This document shows positions 28,019 through 37,262 of a stretch of 64,000 bases of DNA, piece by piece. The stretch is taken from positions 1 through 64,000 of the forward strand of contig NZ_MACH01000053.1 of assembly GCF_001884065.1 (NCBI RefSeq). Direction: 5' to 3'. Under the pieces are notes generated by a model that worked only from the letters and a program-made list of their open reading frames with translations, searched no databases and had not been told where the DNA came from. The translations under genes were made by a program, and so were the position numbers. The DNA comes from Bacillus proteolyticus. GTDB lineage: Bacteria > Bacillota > Bacilli > Bacillales > Bacillaceae_G. Positions within the stretch are counted from its first letter, which is position 1, and each line of letters starts with the position of its first letter.

Positions 28019-28070
28019 AGGTATTCATCTCTATGACTAAGTGTTATAGAGGTGGATATCTTTTTGTTTT
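28019..28070 (+). terminator. terminator of lcfB
   Basis: Imperfect hairpin with arms around CATCTCTAT and TATAGAGGTG, followed by CTTTTTGTTTTTT. Confidence 0.7.
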
Positions 28071-28137
28071 TTAGAATTGACTAAGCTATAAGCCCATATA
28101 TTTAAAACGTAATATGACTAATACGGAGGGGATATGT

Positions 28138-28389
28138 ATGGAGCAGAAGGAATTACGATTACGGAAAGTGCAATATCTCATTTGTGACATTATGGATGAA
28201 ATGAATATGGAGAGTGAGAAGAAGAACTTAGAAACATTGCAAAAGGTAATTGATCACCTTTCAGGAGCGATTGGGGATTTAGTTGATCCATCGAGTACGT
28301 ATTCGTTGGACTATTTAGAGAGAAAAGTGCATACTGCTCATTATTTATTGTTTAAAAATGATCGGAAAGCATATTTGTGTAATAAATAG
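28138..28389 (+). CDS. hypothetical small protein, 83 residues
   Basis: Start at ATG 28138 behind GGAGGGGATAT. The product is soluble, charged and helical (RLRKVQYLICDIMDEMNMES, LETLQKVIDHLSGAIGDLV). No recognised family. The stop is only 24 bp before the Fur-controlled promoter of bslK, so it is a separate transcription unit. Confidence 0.7.
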   Translation: MEQKELRLRKVQYLICDIMDEMNMESEKKNLETLQKVIDHLSGAIGDLVDPSSTYSLDYLERKVHTAHYLLFKNDRKAYLCNK

Positions 28390-28412
28390 GTATTATTCGT
28401 TTAATTTTTTAT

Positions 28413-28441
28413 TTGACATTGATAATCATTATCAATATGAT
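28413..28441 (+). promoter_or_regulatory. sigma-A promoter of bslK with embedded Fur box
   Basis: TTGACA (28413) and TATGAT (28436) are separated by exactly 17 bp. The spacer is filled by the near-consensus Fur box ATTGATAATCATTATCAAT (28418-28436). Binding of Fe-Fur here would occlude RNA polymerase, so the gene should be expressed under iron starvation. Confidence 0.9.
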
Positions 28442-28486
28442 AGGGATGTTGGGTATATTCATATAAAGAGAGAGGTCATGTTGATA

Positions 28487-29512
28487 ATGATTAAGAAAAA
28501 ATATATTAATGCATTCGTTATAGCAGCAACTTTAGTAGTTCCATTTAGCGGTATTATGGCACCGATTGCGAAAGCTGATGCAGCGGTTGAAATGAAGGTA
28601 AATAGTGAACTTGCAGATGGTACATACGATGTTATTTTTAAAACTTATAAAGATCAAACAAATGAAACATCGGTTGCTTCAACATATTTAAAAAATGCAA
28701 AAGTAACAATTCAAGGTGACAAAAAAATCGTTACGTTAACAGTGCAAGATAGTAGCTATTTCCAGTATCTTAGAGTAGAAGATACTAATAAAGTAGGGAC
28801 ATTCCATGATGTGAAAGTGATCTCTGAAGATAAAACAAATAATGGTACGAAGGTTGTTCAATTTGAAATCGATGAGTTCTCGAAAAAATATAATATGCAA
28901 ATGCATATATTAATTCCAGCAATTAAATATGATCATAAATATCAAGTGCAGTTTGAAATCGATGCAAGTACAATTGAAAAGAAATCTAAGTTCTCAGATG
29001 TACCGACTTGGGCACAAGAGTCAGTGCAATATTTAGTAGACAAAGAGGCAGTACACGGTAAGCCAGATGGTACATTTGCCCCCGCTGAAAATATCGATCG
29101 TGGTTCAGCAGCAAAAATATTAGCTACTGTTTTAGGGTTAGAAATTAATAAAGATGCGAAGCCATCATTCCGCGATGCTCAAAATCATTGGGCTACACCT
29201 TACATCGCAGCAGTTGAAAAAGCTGGTATTGTAAAAGGTGATGATAAGGGTAACTTTAATCCGAGCGGGCTAATTAACCGTGCATCAATGGCTTCTATGC
29301 TTGTAAATGCATATAAATTAGAAAGAAATGAAAATATTAAACTACCAAAAGAATTTGCTGATTTAAAAGATCATTGGGGAGCGAAGTATGCCAATGTTTT
29401 AATTCAAGAAAACATTTCAGTTGGAACAGATAATGGCTGGGCTCCTGATAAAGCAGTAAGCCGTGCGGAAGCAGCACAATTTATTGCAAAGACAGATAAA
29501 TTGAAGAAATAA
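28487..29512 (+). CDS. bslK: BslK-like NEAT-SLH haem-binding S-layer protein
   Basis: 341 residues from ATG 28487; ATG 28478 is also possible but sits too close to the AGAGAGG site. Signal peptide ends near AKADA. A NEAT domain (about 35-160) includes ELADGTYDVIFKTYKD, SYFQYLRVED and the haem-ligand pair in KYDHKYQVQFEID (YxxxY). Three SLH domains follow (FSDVPTWAQESVQYL, FRDAQNHWATPYIAA, FADLKDHWGAKYANV), which bind pyruvylated wall polymer. Matches the B. anthracis BslK design, which takes haem at the surface and passes it to IsdC. Regulated by a Fur box in its promoter. Strong terminator follows. Confidence 0.88.
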   Translation: MIKKKYINAFVIAATLVVPFSGIMAPIAKADAAVEMKVNSELADGTYDVIFKTYKDQTNETSVASTYLKNAKVTIQGDKKIVTLTVQDSSYFQYLRVEDTNKVGTFHDVKVISEDKTNNGTKVVQFEIDEFSKKYNMQMHILIPAIKYDHKYQVQFEIDASTIEKKSKFSDVPTWAQESVQYLVDKEAVHGKPDGTFAPAENIDRGSAAKILATVLGLEINKDAKPSFRDAQNHWATPYIAAVEKAGIVKGDDKGNFNPSGLINRASMASMLVNAYKLERNENIKLPKEFADLKDHWGAKYANVLIQENISVGTDNGWAPDKAVSRAEAAQFIAKTDKLKK

Positions 29513-29518
29513 AATGAA

Positions 29519-29556
29519 ATGAAAATCAGTGAGGGACTATCCTCGCTGATTTTCAT
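29519..29556 (+). terminator. terminator of bslK
   Basis: 16-bp arms ATGAAAATCAGTGAGG/CCTCGCTGATTTTCAT (one G-U) around a 6-base loop, followed by TTAT. Confidence 0.85.
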
Positions 29557-29581
29557 TTATTAAGAAAAAACAAATTCCAAG

Positions 29582-29610
29582 TTGACACATATGAATTGCG
29601 GAATTAAAAT
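29582..29610 (+). promoter_or_regulatory. promoter of the sulfate transport operon
   Basis: TTGACA at 29582 and TAAAAT at 29605 with a 17-bp spacer. The spacer contains the direct repeat GAATTGCGGAATT, which could be a regulator site (for example CymR-like), but this is a guess. Confidence 0.65.
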
Positions 29611-29656
29611 GAAAAGAAATCAAACAGAATACAATAGAAGCTCATCAGAGAAACTG

Positions 29657-29703
29657 AAGGCGCACAATGTTCACTTTTGTGAAGAAATTGTGTGCCTTTT
29701 TCT
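29657..29703 (+). terminator. leader terminator / attenuator upstream of sbp
   Basis: A long hairpin with outer arms AAGGCGCACAAT/ATTGTGTGCCTT and an inner TTCAC/GTGAA stem ends in TTTTTC, 28 bp before the sbp start. It lies between the apparent promoter and the gene, so either the operon is controlled by attenuation or a short RNA ends here. Confidence 0.7.
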
Positions 29704-29730
29704 ATTGTACAAACTAAGGGGGCTTTATAT

Positions 29731-30786
29731 ATGAAACAGTGGGGTAAGACAGCATTTATGAAAAGTACAGGTGTTTTATTATCAGCATTTGTTCTTTTAT
29801 CAGGGTGTGGTTCGGCAACATCCACTAGTAATTCTGAAGGGGGCGGGGATAAAAAGACAGTTGAGCTTTTAAATGTTTCATATGACCCGACTCGTGAGTT
29901 GTATCAAGATTTTAATAAAGACTTTGCGAAGTATTGGAAAGAGAAGCATGGTCAAACAGTAAATGTAAAACAATCACACGGGGGATCTGGAAGTCAGGCA
30001 CGCTCCGTTATTGACGGTTTAGAAGCGGATGTTGTAACGCTCGCACTCGCTTATGATATTGATGCAATTAGTAAGAAGAAACAATTAGCAGAAGATTGGC
30101 AGAAGCGACTTGCGGATAATTCTACTCCGTACACATCAACAATTGTATTTCTTGTGAGAAAAGGAAACCCGAAAGGAATTAAAGATTGGGATGATTTAAC
30201 GAAAAAAGGTGTGTCTGTCATTACACCGAATCCAAAAACATCTGGAGGAGCACGTTGGAACTATTTAGGTGCATGGGGATATGCGCTGAAGAAGTATGAC
30301 AATAGTGAAGACAAGGCGAAAGAGTTTGTCGGCCAAATTTATAAAAATGTAGAAGTACTAGATTCAGGGGCGCGGGGGGCAACAACAACTTTCGTTGAAA
30401 AAGGAATTGGTGATGTGTTAATCGCTTGGGAAAATGAAGCGTTATTATCACAAAAGGAACTTGGAAAAGATAAATTTGAAATTGTAACACCTTCGATTAG
30501 TATACTTGCCGAGCCGCCAGTAGCAGTTGTAGACAAAGTCGTTGATAAAAAAGGAACGAAAAAAGTAGCAGAAGGATATCTTGAATATTTGTATTCAGAA
30601 AAAGGGCAGGAAATTGCGGCGAAAAACTTTTATCGCCCTCGTAACGAGAAAGTAGCAGAAAAGTACGCATCACAATTTCCGAAAGTTCAATTATTTACAG
30701 TAGATGAACTATTTGGCGGCTGGAAAAAAGCACAAGAAAAACATTTTAATGATGGCGGCGTATTCGATCAAATGTATAAAAAATAA
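29731..30786 (+). CDS. sbp: sulfate ABC transporter substrate-binding lipoprotein
   Basis: 351 residues from ATG 29731 (ribosome site AAGGGGG). Signal with lipobox LLSGC. The Sbp family features are intact: [40 protein letters not shown] with the sulfate-binding loop, [20 protein letters not shown], and [20 protein letters not shown]. It binds sulfate (or thiosulfate) outside the cell and hands it to CysT-CysW. First gene of the four-gene transport operon. Confidence 0.93.
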   Translation: MKQWGKTAFMKSTGVLLSAFVLLSGCGSATSTSNSEGGGDKKTVELLNVSYDPTRELYQDFNKDFAKYWKEKHGQTVNVKQSHGGSGSQARSVIDGLEADVVTLALAYDIDAISKKKQLAEDWQKRLADNSTPYTSTIVFLVRKGNPKGIKDWDDLTKKGVSVITPNPKTSGGARWNYLGAWGYALKKYDNSEDKAKEFVGQIYKNVEVLDSGARGATTTFVEKGIGDVLIAWENEALLSQKELGKDKFEIVTPSISILAEPPVAVVDKVVDKKGTKKVAEGYLEYLYSEKGQEIAAKNFYRPRNEKVAEKYASQFPKVQLFTVDELFGGWKKAQEKHFNDGGVFDQMYKK

Positions 30787-30807
30787 GGGGGGATGAGGTG
30801 ACGTTAT

Positions 30808-31635
30808 ATGAGGAAAAAGCGAGTCTTACCAGGGTTTGGATTATCTCTCGGATTTACAATGCTGTATATGAGTTTATTCGTACTTATACCACTTTCTATC
30901 GTATTTATTCAAACTTCGCAGCTAGGCTGGAAGAAGTTTGCTGGGGTTATAACGAGTGAGCGCGTGTTGCATTCCTATCAAGTAAGTCTCACAACCTCAC
31001 TTGTAGCGGCAATCGTAAATGCCATTTTCGGTTTATTAATTGCTTGGGTACTCGTTCGCTACACATTTCCAGGGAAGCGGTTATTAGACGGACTAATCGA
31101 TTTACCATTCGCTCTTCCGACTGCAGTAGCTGGTATTACACTTACGACGCTTTATGCGGAAAATGGCTGGGTTGGAAAAATATTTAGTGTGTTTCATATA
31201 AAAGTAGCTTTTACCCAGCTAGGAATTATTATTGCACTGACGTTTATTGGCCTACCATTTGTCGTCCGAATGGTGCAGCCAGTACTGCAAAGTATTGATA
31301 AAGAAGTAGAAGAAGCAGCTTCTAGTTTAGGGGCGTCACGCTTCCAAATATTTGTGAAAATCATTTTGCCAGAAATATTCCCGGCTCTACTTGCTGGTTT
31401 TTCACTCGCCTTTGCGCGGGCGTTAGGGGAATATGGATCTGTCGTGTTCATTGCAGGTAATATGCCAATGAAAACAGAAATCGCACCGCTTATGATTATG
31501 ACAAAACTAGAACAATATGATTATGCAGGTGCAACAGCTGTAGCGGCTGTGATGCTTATTATTTCTCTTCTTTTCCTACTACTTATTAATATGATTCAAA
31601 CTTGGAGTAGAAGGCATGAACTGAAAAGCGAATAG
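30808..31635 (+). CDS. cysT: sulfate ABC transporter permease CysT
   Basis: 275 residues, six predicted helices. The permease EAA loop reads EVEEAASSLGASRFQIFVKI-LPEIFPALLAG, and the family phrase GRALGEYGSVVFIAGN appears as ARALGEYGSVVFIAG. Together with CysW it forms the membrane channel. Spaced 21 bp from sbp and 11 bp from cysW. Confidence 0.93.
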   Translation: MRKKRVLPGFGLSLGFTMLYMSLFVLIPLSIVFIQTSQLGWKKFAGVITSERVLHSYQVSLTTSLVAAIVNAIFGLLIAWVLVRYTFPGKRLLDGLIDLPFALPTAVAGITLTTLYAENGWVGKIFSVFHIKVAFTQLGIIIALTFIGLPFVVRMVQPVLQSIDKEVEEAASSLGASRFQIFVKIILPEIFPALLAGFSLAFARALGEYGSVVFIAGNMPMKTEIAPLMIMTKLEQYDYAGATAVAAVMLIISLLFLLLINMIQTWSRRHELKSE

Positions 31636-31646
31636 GAGGGGAGAAA

Positions 31647-32504
31647 ATGGAACCAACATTATTAGAAAAGAAAATAGTAAAAAGCGTATCAGTTAAAAAA
31701 GAATCTAAGTTTGTACCAATTCTATTCATTACGATAACAATTTTATTTTTATCTCTCTTTCTATTACTGCCGCTCGTGACAATTTTTATGAAAGCATTCG
31801 AACGAGGAATTAATGTATATATTGCCGCTGTAACAGATCAAGAAGCATTTTTGGCAATCAGGTTAACGCTTCTCGTTGCATTAATTGTTGTACCACTGAA
31901 TACGATATTCGGAATAGCAGCGGCTTGGCTTATTACAAAGTTTCAGTTTAAAGGAAAGCAACTATTATTATCTCTTATTGAACTGCCGTTTGCAGTATCA
32001 CCAGTTATCGCGGGGTTAGTGTTCGTTTTACTTTTTACACCGAGAGCTGCTTTTGGTGGGTGGCTATTGGAACATGGTGTGAAACTCATTTTCTCTGTCC
32101 CAGGTATTATCATTGCAACGCTATTCGTAACGTTCCCGTTCGTTGCGCGTGAATTAATCCCGGTTATGCAGGCGCAAGGGAAAAGTGAAGAAGAAGCAGC
32201 TCTATCACTTGGCGCAAGCGGCTGGAAAATGTTTTGGCGAGTGACATTACCTAATATAAAATGGGGCCTTTTATACGGCATGATCCTATGTAATGCCCGC
32301 GCTATCGGTGAGTTCGGAGCAGTTTCCGTTGTGTCTGGTCACGTACGCGGCGTTACAAATACGATGCCGCTTCATATTGAAATTTTGTACAATGAATATC
32401 AATTTTCAGCAGCGTTCGCTGTGGCGACTTTAATGTCACTCATCGCAGTTTTTACGCTCGTTATAAAAAACTGGATTGAATGGAGAATGGAAAAACGACA
32501 ATAA
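31647..32504 (+). CDS. cysW: sulfate ABC transporter permease CysW
   Basis: 285 residues, six helices after a charged N-terminus. EAA loop EEEAALSLGASGWKMFWRVT, and the CysW-specific ARAIGEFGAVSVVSGHVRG. Second permease of the sulfate system. GGAGGGGAG precedes ATG. Confidence 0.93.
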   Translation: MEPTLLEKKIVKSVSVKKESKFVPILFITITILFLSLFLLLPLVTIFMKAFERGINVYIAAVTDQEAFLAIRLTLLVALIVVPLNTIFGIAAAWLITKFQFKGKQLLLSLIELPFAVSPVIAGLVFVLLFTPRAAFGGWLLEHGVKLIFSVPGIIIATLFVTFPFVARELIPVMQAQGKSEEEAALSLGASGWKMFWRVTLPNIKWGLLYGMILCNARAIGEFGAVSVVSGHVRGVTNTMPLHIEILYNEYQFSAAFAVATLMSLIAVFTLVIKNWIEWRMEKRQ

Positions 32505-32516
32505 GGGGTGAGTGCG

Positions 32517-33590
32517 GTGAGTATTCAAATTCAAAATGTATCAAAACAATACGGTACATTTCAAGCGCTGACAGACATTCATTTGGATATTCCAAAAGGT
32601 GAACTGGTCGCTTTATTAGGCCCATCAGGTTCTGGGAAAACGACGTTATTACGAATTATTGCAGGACTAGAAGAAGCGGATCAAGGTGCCATTTCATTTG
32701 ATGGAGAAGATTTAACAAATATTCATGTGAAAAACCGGCAAGTCGGTTTCGTCTTCCAGCATTATGCACTTTTTAAACATATGAATGTGTTTGAAAATGT
32801 CGCTTTCGGTTTAAAAGTAAGAAAGAAAAGTGTAAGGCCCTCAGCAGAAGTAATAGAAGAAAAAGTAACAGAACTATTGAAACTAGTAAAAATGGATGGT
32901 TTCGCAAAACGTTACCCAGCGCAATTATCTGGTGGACAACGACAGCGTATCGCACTAGCTCGGGCACTTGCAGTAGAACCGAAAATTTTATTACTTGATG
33001 AACCGTTTGGTGCACTTGATGCGAAAGTACGAAAAGAATTGCGAAGGTGGCTCCGAAAACTACATGACGAATTTCAAATTACGAGCGTATTCGTAACGCA
33101 TGATCAAGAAGAAGCGTTAGACGTTGCGGACCGCATTGTCGTGATGAATGAAGGGCGCATTGAACAAATGGGAACGCCGGAAGAAGTGTATGAAAAACCA
33201 GCAAGTCCATTCGTATATGACTTTTTAGGAAATGTAAACTTATTTCACGGTCGCGTTCATAAAGGTAAGCTAAATGTAGGATCGGTGGAACTAGAAGCAC
33301 CAGAGCATAAGCACGTTTCAAACGTAGACGGAGTGGGATACGTAAGGCCACATCACCTTTCAATCGCTCGTACGAAAGAAAATGTGGATGCCATTCCGGC
33401 GAAAGTAACATACTCACACGCAGTTGGCCCTGTCGTATATGTAGAATTGAAGCGCGACGGAACAGATGAATATTTAGAAGCAGAAATTAGTAAAGAGCAG
33501 TTCAGAAAGCTCAACATTCAAACGGGTGAGTTTGTATATGTACATCCGAGAGAAGTGAAAGTGTTTATTCCGGAGGATTTTGTGATTTAA
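32517..33590 (+). CDS. cysA: sulfate/thiosulfate ABC transporter ATPase CysA
   Basis: 357 residues from GTG 32517 (AAGGGG 8 bases upstream); a GTG 9 bases earlier is also in frame. Walker [24 protein letters not shown] signature [15 protein letters not shown], Walker [21 protein letters not shown] and the switch His in [11 protein letters not shown]. The C-terminal TOBE-like domain (about 235-357) includes [12 protein letters not shown]. It powers sulfate uptake. Last gene before the terminator. Confidence 0.95.
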   Translation: MSIQIQNVSKQYGTFQALTDIHLDIPKGELVALLGPSGSGKTTLLRIIAGLEEADQGAISFDGEDLTNIHVKNRQVGFVFQHYALFKHMNVFENVAFGLKVRKKSVRPSAEVIEEKVTELLKLVKMDGFAKRYPAQLSGGQRQRIALARALAVEPKILLLDEPFGALDAKVRKELRRWLRKLHDEFQITSVFVTHDQEEALDVADRIVVMNEGRIEQMGTPEEVYEKPASPFVYDFLGNVNLFHGRVHKGKLNVGSVELEAPEHKHVSNVDGVGYVRPHHLSIARTKENVDAIPAKVTYSHAVGPVVYVELKRDGTDEYLEAEISKEQFRKLNIQTGEFVYVHPREVKVFIPEDFVI

Positions 33591-33650
33591 GAGAGCAAAA
33601 ATTAACTTGGATTAACAGTGAATTTTCGCTCATATTAGCAATCTATTAAT

Positions 33651-33697
33651 AAGAGGAAGTCTCCTAAAATATATTTTTGGGGACTTCCTCTTGTTTG
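33651..33697 (+). terminator. terminator of the sbp-cysTWA operon
   Basis: 14-bp arms AAGAGGAAGTCTCC/GGGGACTTCCTCTT (one wobble) followed by TGTTTGTT. Confidence 0.85.
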
Positions 33698-33775
33698 TTG
33701 CGATAACTTTTTTTCATATGAAATGTAGTGGGAAGTTTGTTATAGATATATGGAAATACAACAGAGAAATCTATC

Positions 33776-35683
33776 ATGTTTGGCGGTAAAACGCAAACAC
33801 ACAAATATGAATATGATGTAGATAATAAAAATACAGTGTATATCGATGCGTTAAATCGCCGTATTGAACACACATATGATGAAAATGCAAACAAGATTAA
33901 AACAAAAATGCCAAATGGCTCGATTTTAGAGTCTGTATATGATACAGCAGATCGCGTCGTTGGAGAAAAACGCAATGGAAAAGATTCATTTACATATGAA
34001 CGTGATCAAAATGGACAAGTTACGAAAGTCAAAGACCATGTTAATACAAAAACATACGATAAGGCAGACCGCGCGACAAGTGCAACGGATAGCCGAGGTG
34101 GAAAAATTGACTGGACGTATCATGACAAAGCAAACAGTAAGACAGAAAAACTAAAAGAACAAACAGTAACGCAAGGCGGATACACAAATAAAGTATCGTA
34201 TGACTACAACACGTTAGATCAAAACATTCGTGTGACAGATGGTTCTCAAACGTATCGCTTTGATTATGACGATCAAGGAAATGTTCGTACGTATACAGCC
34301 GGAAATGGTTCGGGTTCTCCTTTCAACTATGACCATGCGAACAAAATTAAAGATTTAGTAGTAGGTACGTCAAATAGTATTCTACTTTCTGAACGATATG
34401 AATATGACCAATCGGGTAACCGTACGAAGATAAAGCATGAAAGTACAGGCGGAAAAGTAACAGAAACAAATTTTGTATATGACCCGATTAACCAACTATT
34501 AAACGAGGCATTACCAAACGGGACAAGTAAATCATACACATATGATGGATTTGGAAACCGTACGAGTGTTAAAGTTGTAGAGAACGGAAAAGAAACAAAA
34601 TCTATAGCGGCAACATTCAATGAAGGAAACCAGCTTGTAAAATTCGGAAACGAATCGTTAACATATGATGCGAATGGCAATCGTACATCAGATGGGAAGT
34701 ACAAGTATACATGGAATGAACATGACCAGATTGTAGCTATCACAAAACAAGGTGAAAGCAATGCATTCGCAACTTATAAATATGATGATGATAATCGTCG
34801 TATTGAAAAGAGTGTAAATGGTCAAGTAACACGTTACTTCTATGATGGAGATAGTATTAATCCGTTGTACGAGACGGATGGTAGCGGAAATGTACTTCGT
34901 CAATATGTATACTCAACAAGTGGCGCGCGTCTAGCAATGAAGTCAAAAGGACAAACGTTATACTACCACTCTAATCCTCGTGGTGATGTTGTTGCGATGA
35001 CAGATCAAAATAAAGAAGTTGTAGCAACGTATGAATATGATTCATGGGGTAACGTATTAAAGAGTGACGCAAAAGGTATTGCAGCAGACAATCCATTTGG
35101 ATATGCGGGATACATGTATGATAAAGAAATGGGTATGTATTACTTGATTGCGAGGTACTATAATCCGGAGCATGGGGTGTTCTTATCGGCGGATCCTGAT
35201 CCAGGTGATGAAGATGATCCGGTTACAATGAATGGGTATACGTATGCAAACAATAATCCGGTAATGAAGGTTGATCCTGATGGGCATGTAGCTTGGTGGG
35301 TTGGTAGTGCAGCAATTGGTGCTGGTTTTGGAGTAGCTAAATATTTATACTAAAACAGGAATACTGGATATACTTGGAAAGGTGGTTTGAAAGCTGCAGG
35401 GAAAGGTGCTTTAAGTGGCTTGATTTCTGGTGGTGTAGGGAGAGTGTTTGGGTTTATAACTCCTATGCAAGGGGGGATAAGAGTAGTGAAAAAAACTATT
35501 CAAGGAAGGGAGCGAATCCCGTTTAAACAAGCAGGACGTAACGTGTCTCGTTTTATTGGAAACCCGAAAAAACACTTTGAAAGGCTTCCAGGTGCACGAT
35601 TAGAAAGGCTAGCTAAAGCGAAGAAGAATTCTACAAAAGCAAAGTTAATGCGTATTTCTAATGCGATAGGAAAGCGTAAATAA
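33776..35683 (+). pseudogene. 5'-truncated Rhs/WapA-type polymorphic toxin with in-frame stop before the C-terminal tip
   Basis: About 525 codons of YD repeats (for example YEYDQSGNRTKIKHES, YTYDGFGNRTSVKV) lead to the Rhs core end GYMYDKEMGMYYLIARYYNP and TYANNNPVMKVDPDGH, after which toxin tips begin. The N-terminal secretion/wall domain is missing: the frame opens only at about 33758 and ATG 33776 has no good ribosome site. A TAA at 35351 follows AKYLY; the same frame continues NRNTGYTWKGGLKAAGKGAL to 35683, giving a tip of about 110 basic residues. AAA to TAA is the simplest cause. The tip matches no toxin family I recognise. Product as it stands is probably not a working toxin. Confidence 0.85.
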
Positions 35684-35705
35684 ATTTAAGAAGGAGAATT
35701 TAGGA

Positions 35706-36059
35706 TTGGTAGAGCTTTTAGAATATTTATTAATTTTGGGTTTGAATATGCTAGTAGCATCTATCGTATTTTTACAAGAGTACTGCATAGGTAGTATAAG
35801 ACTGTTTCATTATAAGAGAATCTTTGCCATGATTCTAGTAATACGTTCATTGTTGAGCATATGGATCATTTACCCTATGGCAGCTACCCTGTTAGGGACG
35901 CTAAATATCTTAGTGATTCAATCAATTATATTACTTTGCCTTTGGGGGATTATGCAGTGTGTAAAGAAGTACGAGGGAAAGTGGTATATTACAATGATTG
36001 CACTTATTATTTATGGTCTTAGCTGTTATTTTCATATTATGTATGCGAAAACTGTATAG
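35706..36059 (+). CDS. four-helix membrane protein, candidate immunity protein
   Basis: 117 residues from TTG 35706 with AAGAAGGAG upstream, starting 22 bp after the Rhs tip. Four hydrophobic segments (YLLILGLNMLVASIVFLQE, FAMILVIRSLLSIWIIYPMA, LNILVIQSIILLCLWGIM, MIALIIYGLSCYFHIMYA). The position directly after a toxin tip is where cognate immunity genes lie, and membrane immunity proteins are common. Function is inference from location. Confidence 0.65.
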   Translation: MVELLEYLLILGLNMLVASIVFLQEYCIGSIRLFHYKRIFAMILVIRSLLSIWIIYPMAATLLGTLNILVIQSIILLCLWGIMQCVKKYEGKWYITMIALIIYGLSCYFHIMYAKTV

Positions 36060-36314
36060 ATAATTAGAGGGTATTTATAGTGGGACATGTGATAGTTATG
36101 ATGGATGGGAAACGCAAGTTGTAGGGTAATATATAATGAAAGACTATTTTAAATTAAATTTTAGATAGTCTTTTTTATTGTGAAAATAGGGATTTGAAAT
36201 ATTGCTAGTGAAAGTTAATATAAAATGGAATAGCTGAGATCCTACTCATTTGTACAAGTAATAATTTTTTATTTAAAAATATAATGCATAAAAATGATGA
36301 TTGAGGAAGATTTG

Positions 36315-37166
36315 ATGAACTTAAAATATAAAAATGGTTTTTATGTAAGAGAAGATGTGCATGGGGAAACTGTATTAGTATCTCAAAAAAATTTAGGTGA
36401 ATGTATAGAATATATTAATATGTTTAATATTTCTGGAGTACAAATATGTGATATGTACTATGAATTAGAAGATATAAACTTTTTAAATGAGTGTGAGAAT
36501 ATTACACATTTAATGTTAGATAACATGTTTTTAAAAGATGTATCGGGTATATATGATTTAAATAAACTTCAAGATATATCAGTAATGGAGTCTAATTATA
36601 AATTAGAGTTAAATAAATTAACAAACTTAGAGAGCTTGACGATGTACTGTGATAAAAAGATAACAGGCTTACAGGAACTAACGAATTTAAAATCACTGTC
36701 TTTATGGAAATACAGTCCTAAAAATAGAGATTTGACTGAATTGAAACATTTACGAAATTTAGAAGATATAAGGATTACACAATCTAAAATAGATTCAATC
36801 AATGGTATTGAAAATTTTAATAAATTGCAGTCGTTACAATTAAATTATTTACGTACATTAAAAACGATAGAGCATTTAAAGTATGGGAGTAGAAAATTAC
36901 TTAATTTAGAAATGGAAGCATGCAAAAATATTGAAGATTTTTCTGTTATTCAATGTTTAGAGTCTTTAGAGGTGTTGCACCTTTTCAATTGTGGGGATAT
37001 ACCGACAATAAGTTGTATACAAACATTAGATCATTTAAAACGTTTTTCTTTTTGGGGAAGTAATGTTGTAGATGGTGATGTTAGTTTCTGTGAGGGGATA
37101 GAATTTGTTAGTTTTACAGACAAAAAGCATTACTCTCATAAAAATAAGGATTTTAATGATATATAA
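36315..37166 (+). CDS. leucine-rich-repeat protein, possible orphan immunity protein
   Basis: 283 residues from ATG 36315, chosen because GAGGAAGA lies just upstream. Residues about 75-260 are a series of 21-25-residue LRRs of the SDS22/internalin-like type (LTNLESLTMYCDKKITGLQE, LTNLKSLSLWKYS, LRNLEDIRITQSKIDSINGI). No signal peptide, so cytosolic. LRR proteins appear among immunity genes in Rhs/WapA islands. The gene is very AT-rich compared with the flanking core genes, consistent with transfer. Confidence 0.65.
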   Translation: MNLKYKNGFYVREDVHGETVLVSQKNLGECIEYINMFNISGVQICDMYYELEDINFLNECENITHLMLDNMFLKDVSGIYDLNKLQDISVMESNYKLELNKLTNLESLTMYCDKKITGLQELTNLKSLSLWKYSPKNRDLTELKHLRNLEDIRITQSKIDSINGIENFNKLQSLQLNYLRTLKTIEHLKYGSRKLLNLEMEACKNIEDFSVIQCLESLEVLHLFNCGDIPTISCIQTLDHLKRFSFWGSNVVDGDVSFCEGIEFVSFTDKKHYSHKNKDFNDI

Positions 37167-37185
37167 GAGATAAGAGGGCATTATA

Positions 37186-37230
37186 ATGAGGTTTCCAAAA
37201 GATGAAGATGGGCAAGTACTGAATAAATAA
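37186..37230 (+). pseudogene. 14-codon remnant, resembles the start of an RraB-like protein
   Basis: GAGGGC precedes ATG and the frame reads MRFPKDEDGQVLNK before TAA. The first residues look like the conserved start of Bacillus RraB-domain proteins (often in toxin-immunity islands). If so, only the 5' tip survives, replaced by the next gene's upstream region. Low certainty. Confidence 0.35.
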
Positions 37231-37262
37231 AAAGAGTGTCTAATTACTTTCAAGGAGAAAAT

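Noticed and set aside
29611-29731. SAM-I (S-box) or T-box riboswitch before sbp
   Set aside because: None of the conserved S-box or T-box core words could be found; only the terminator hairpin is present.
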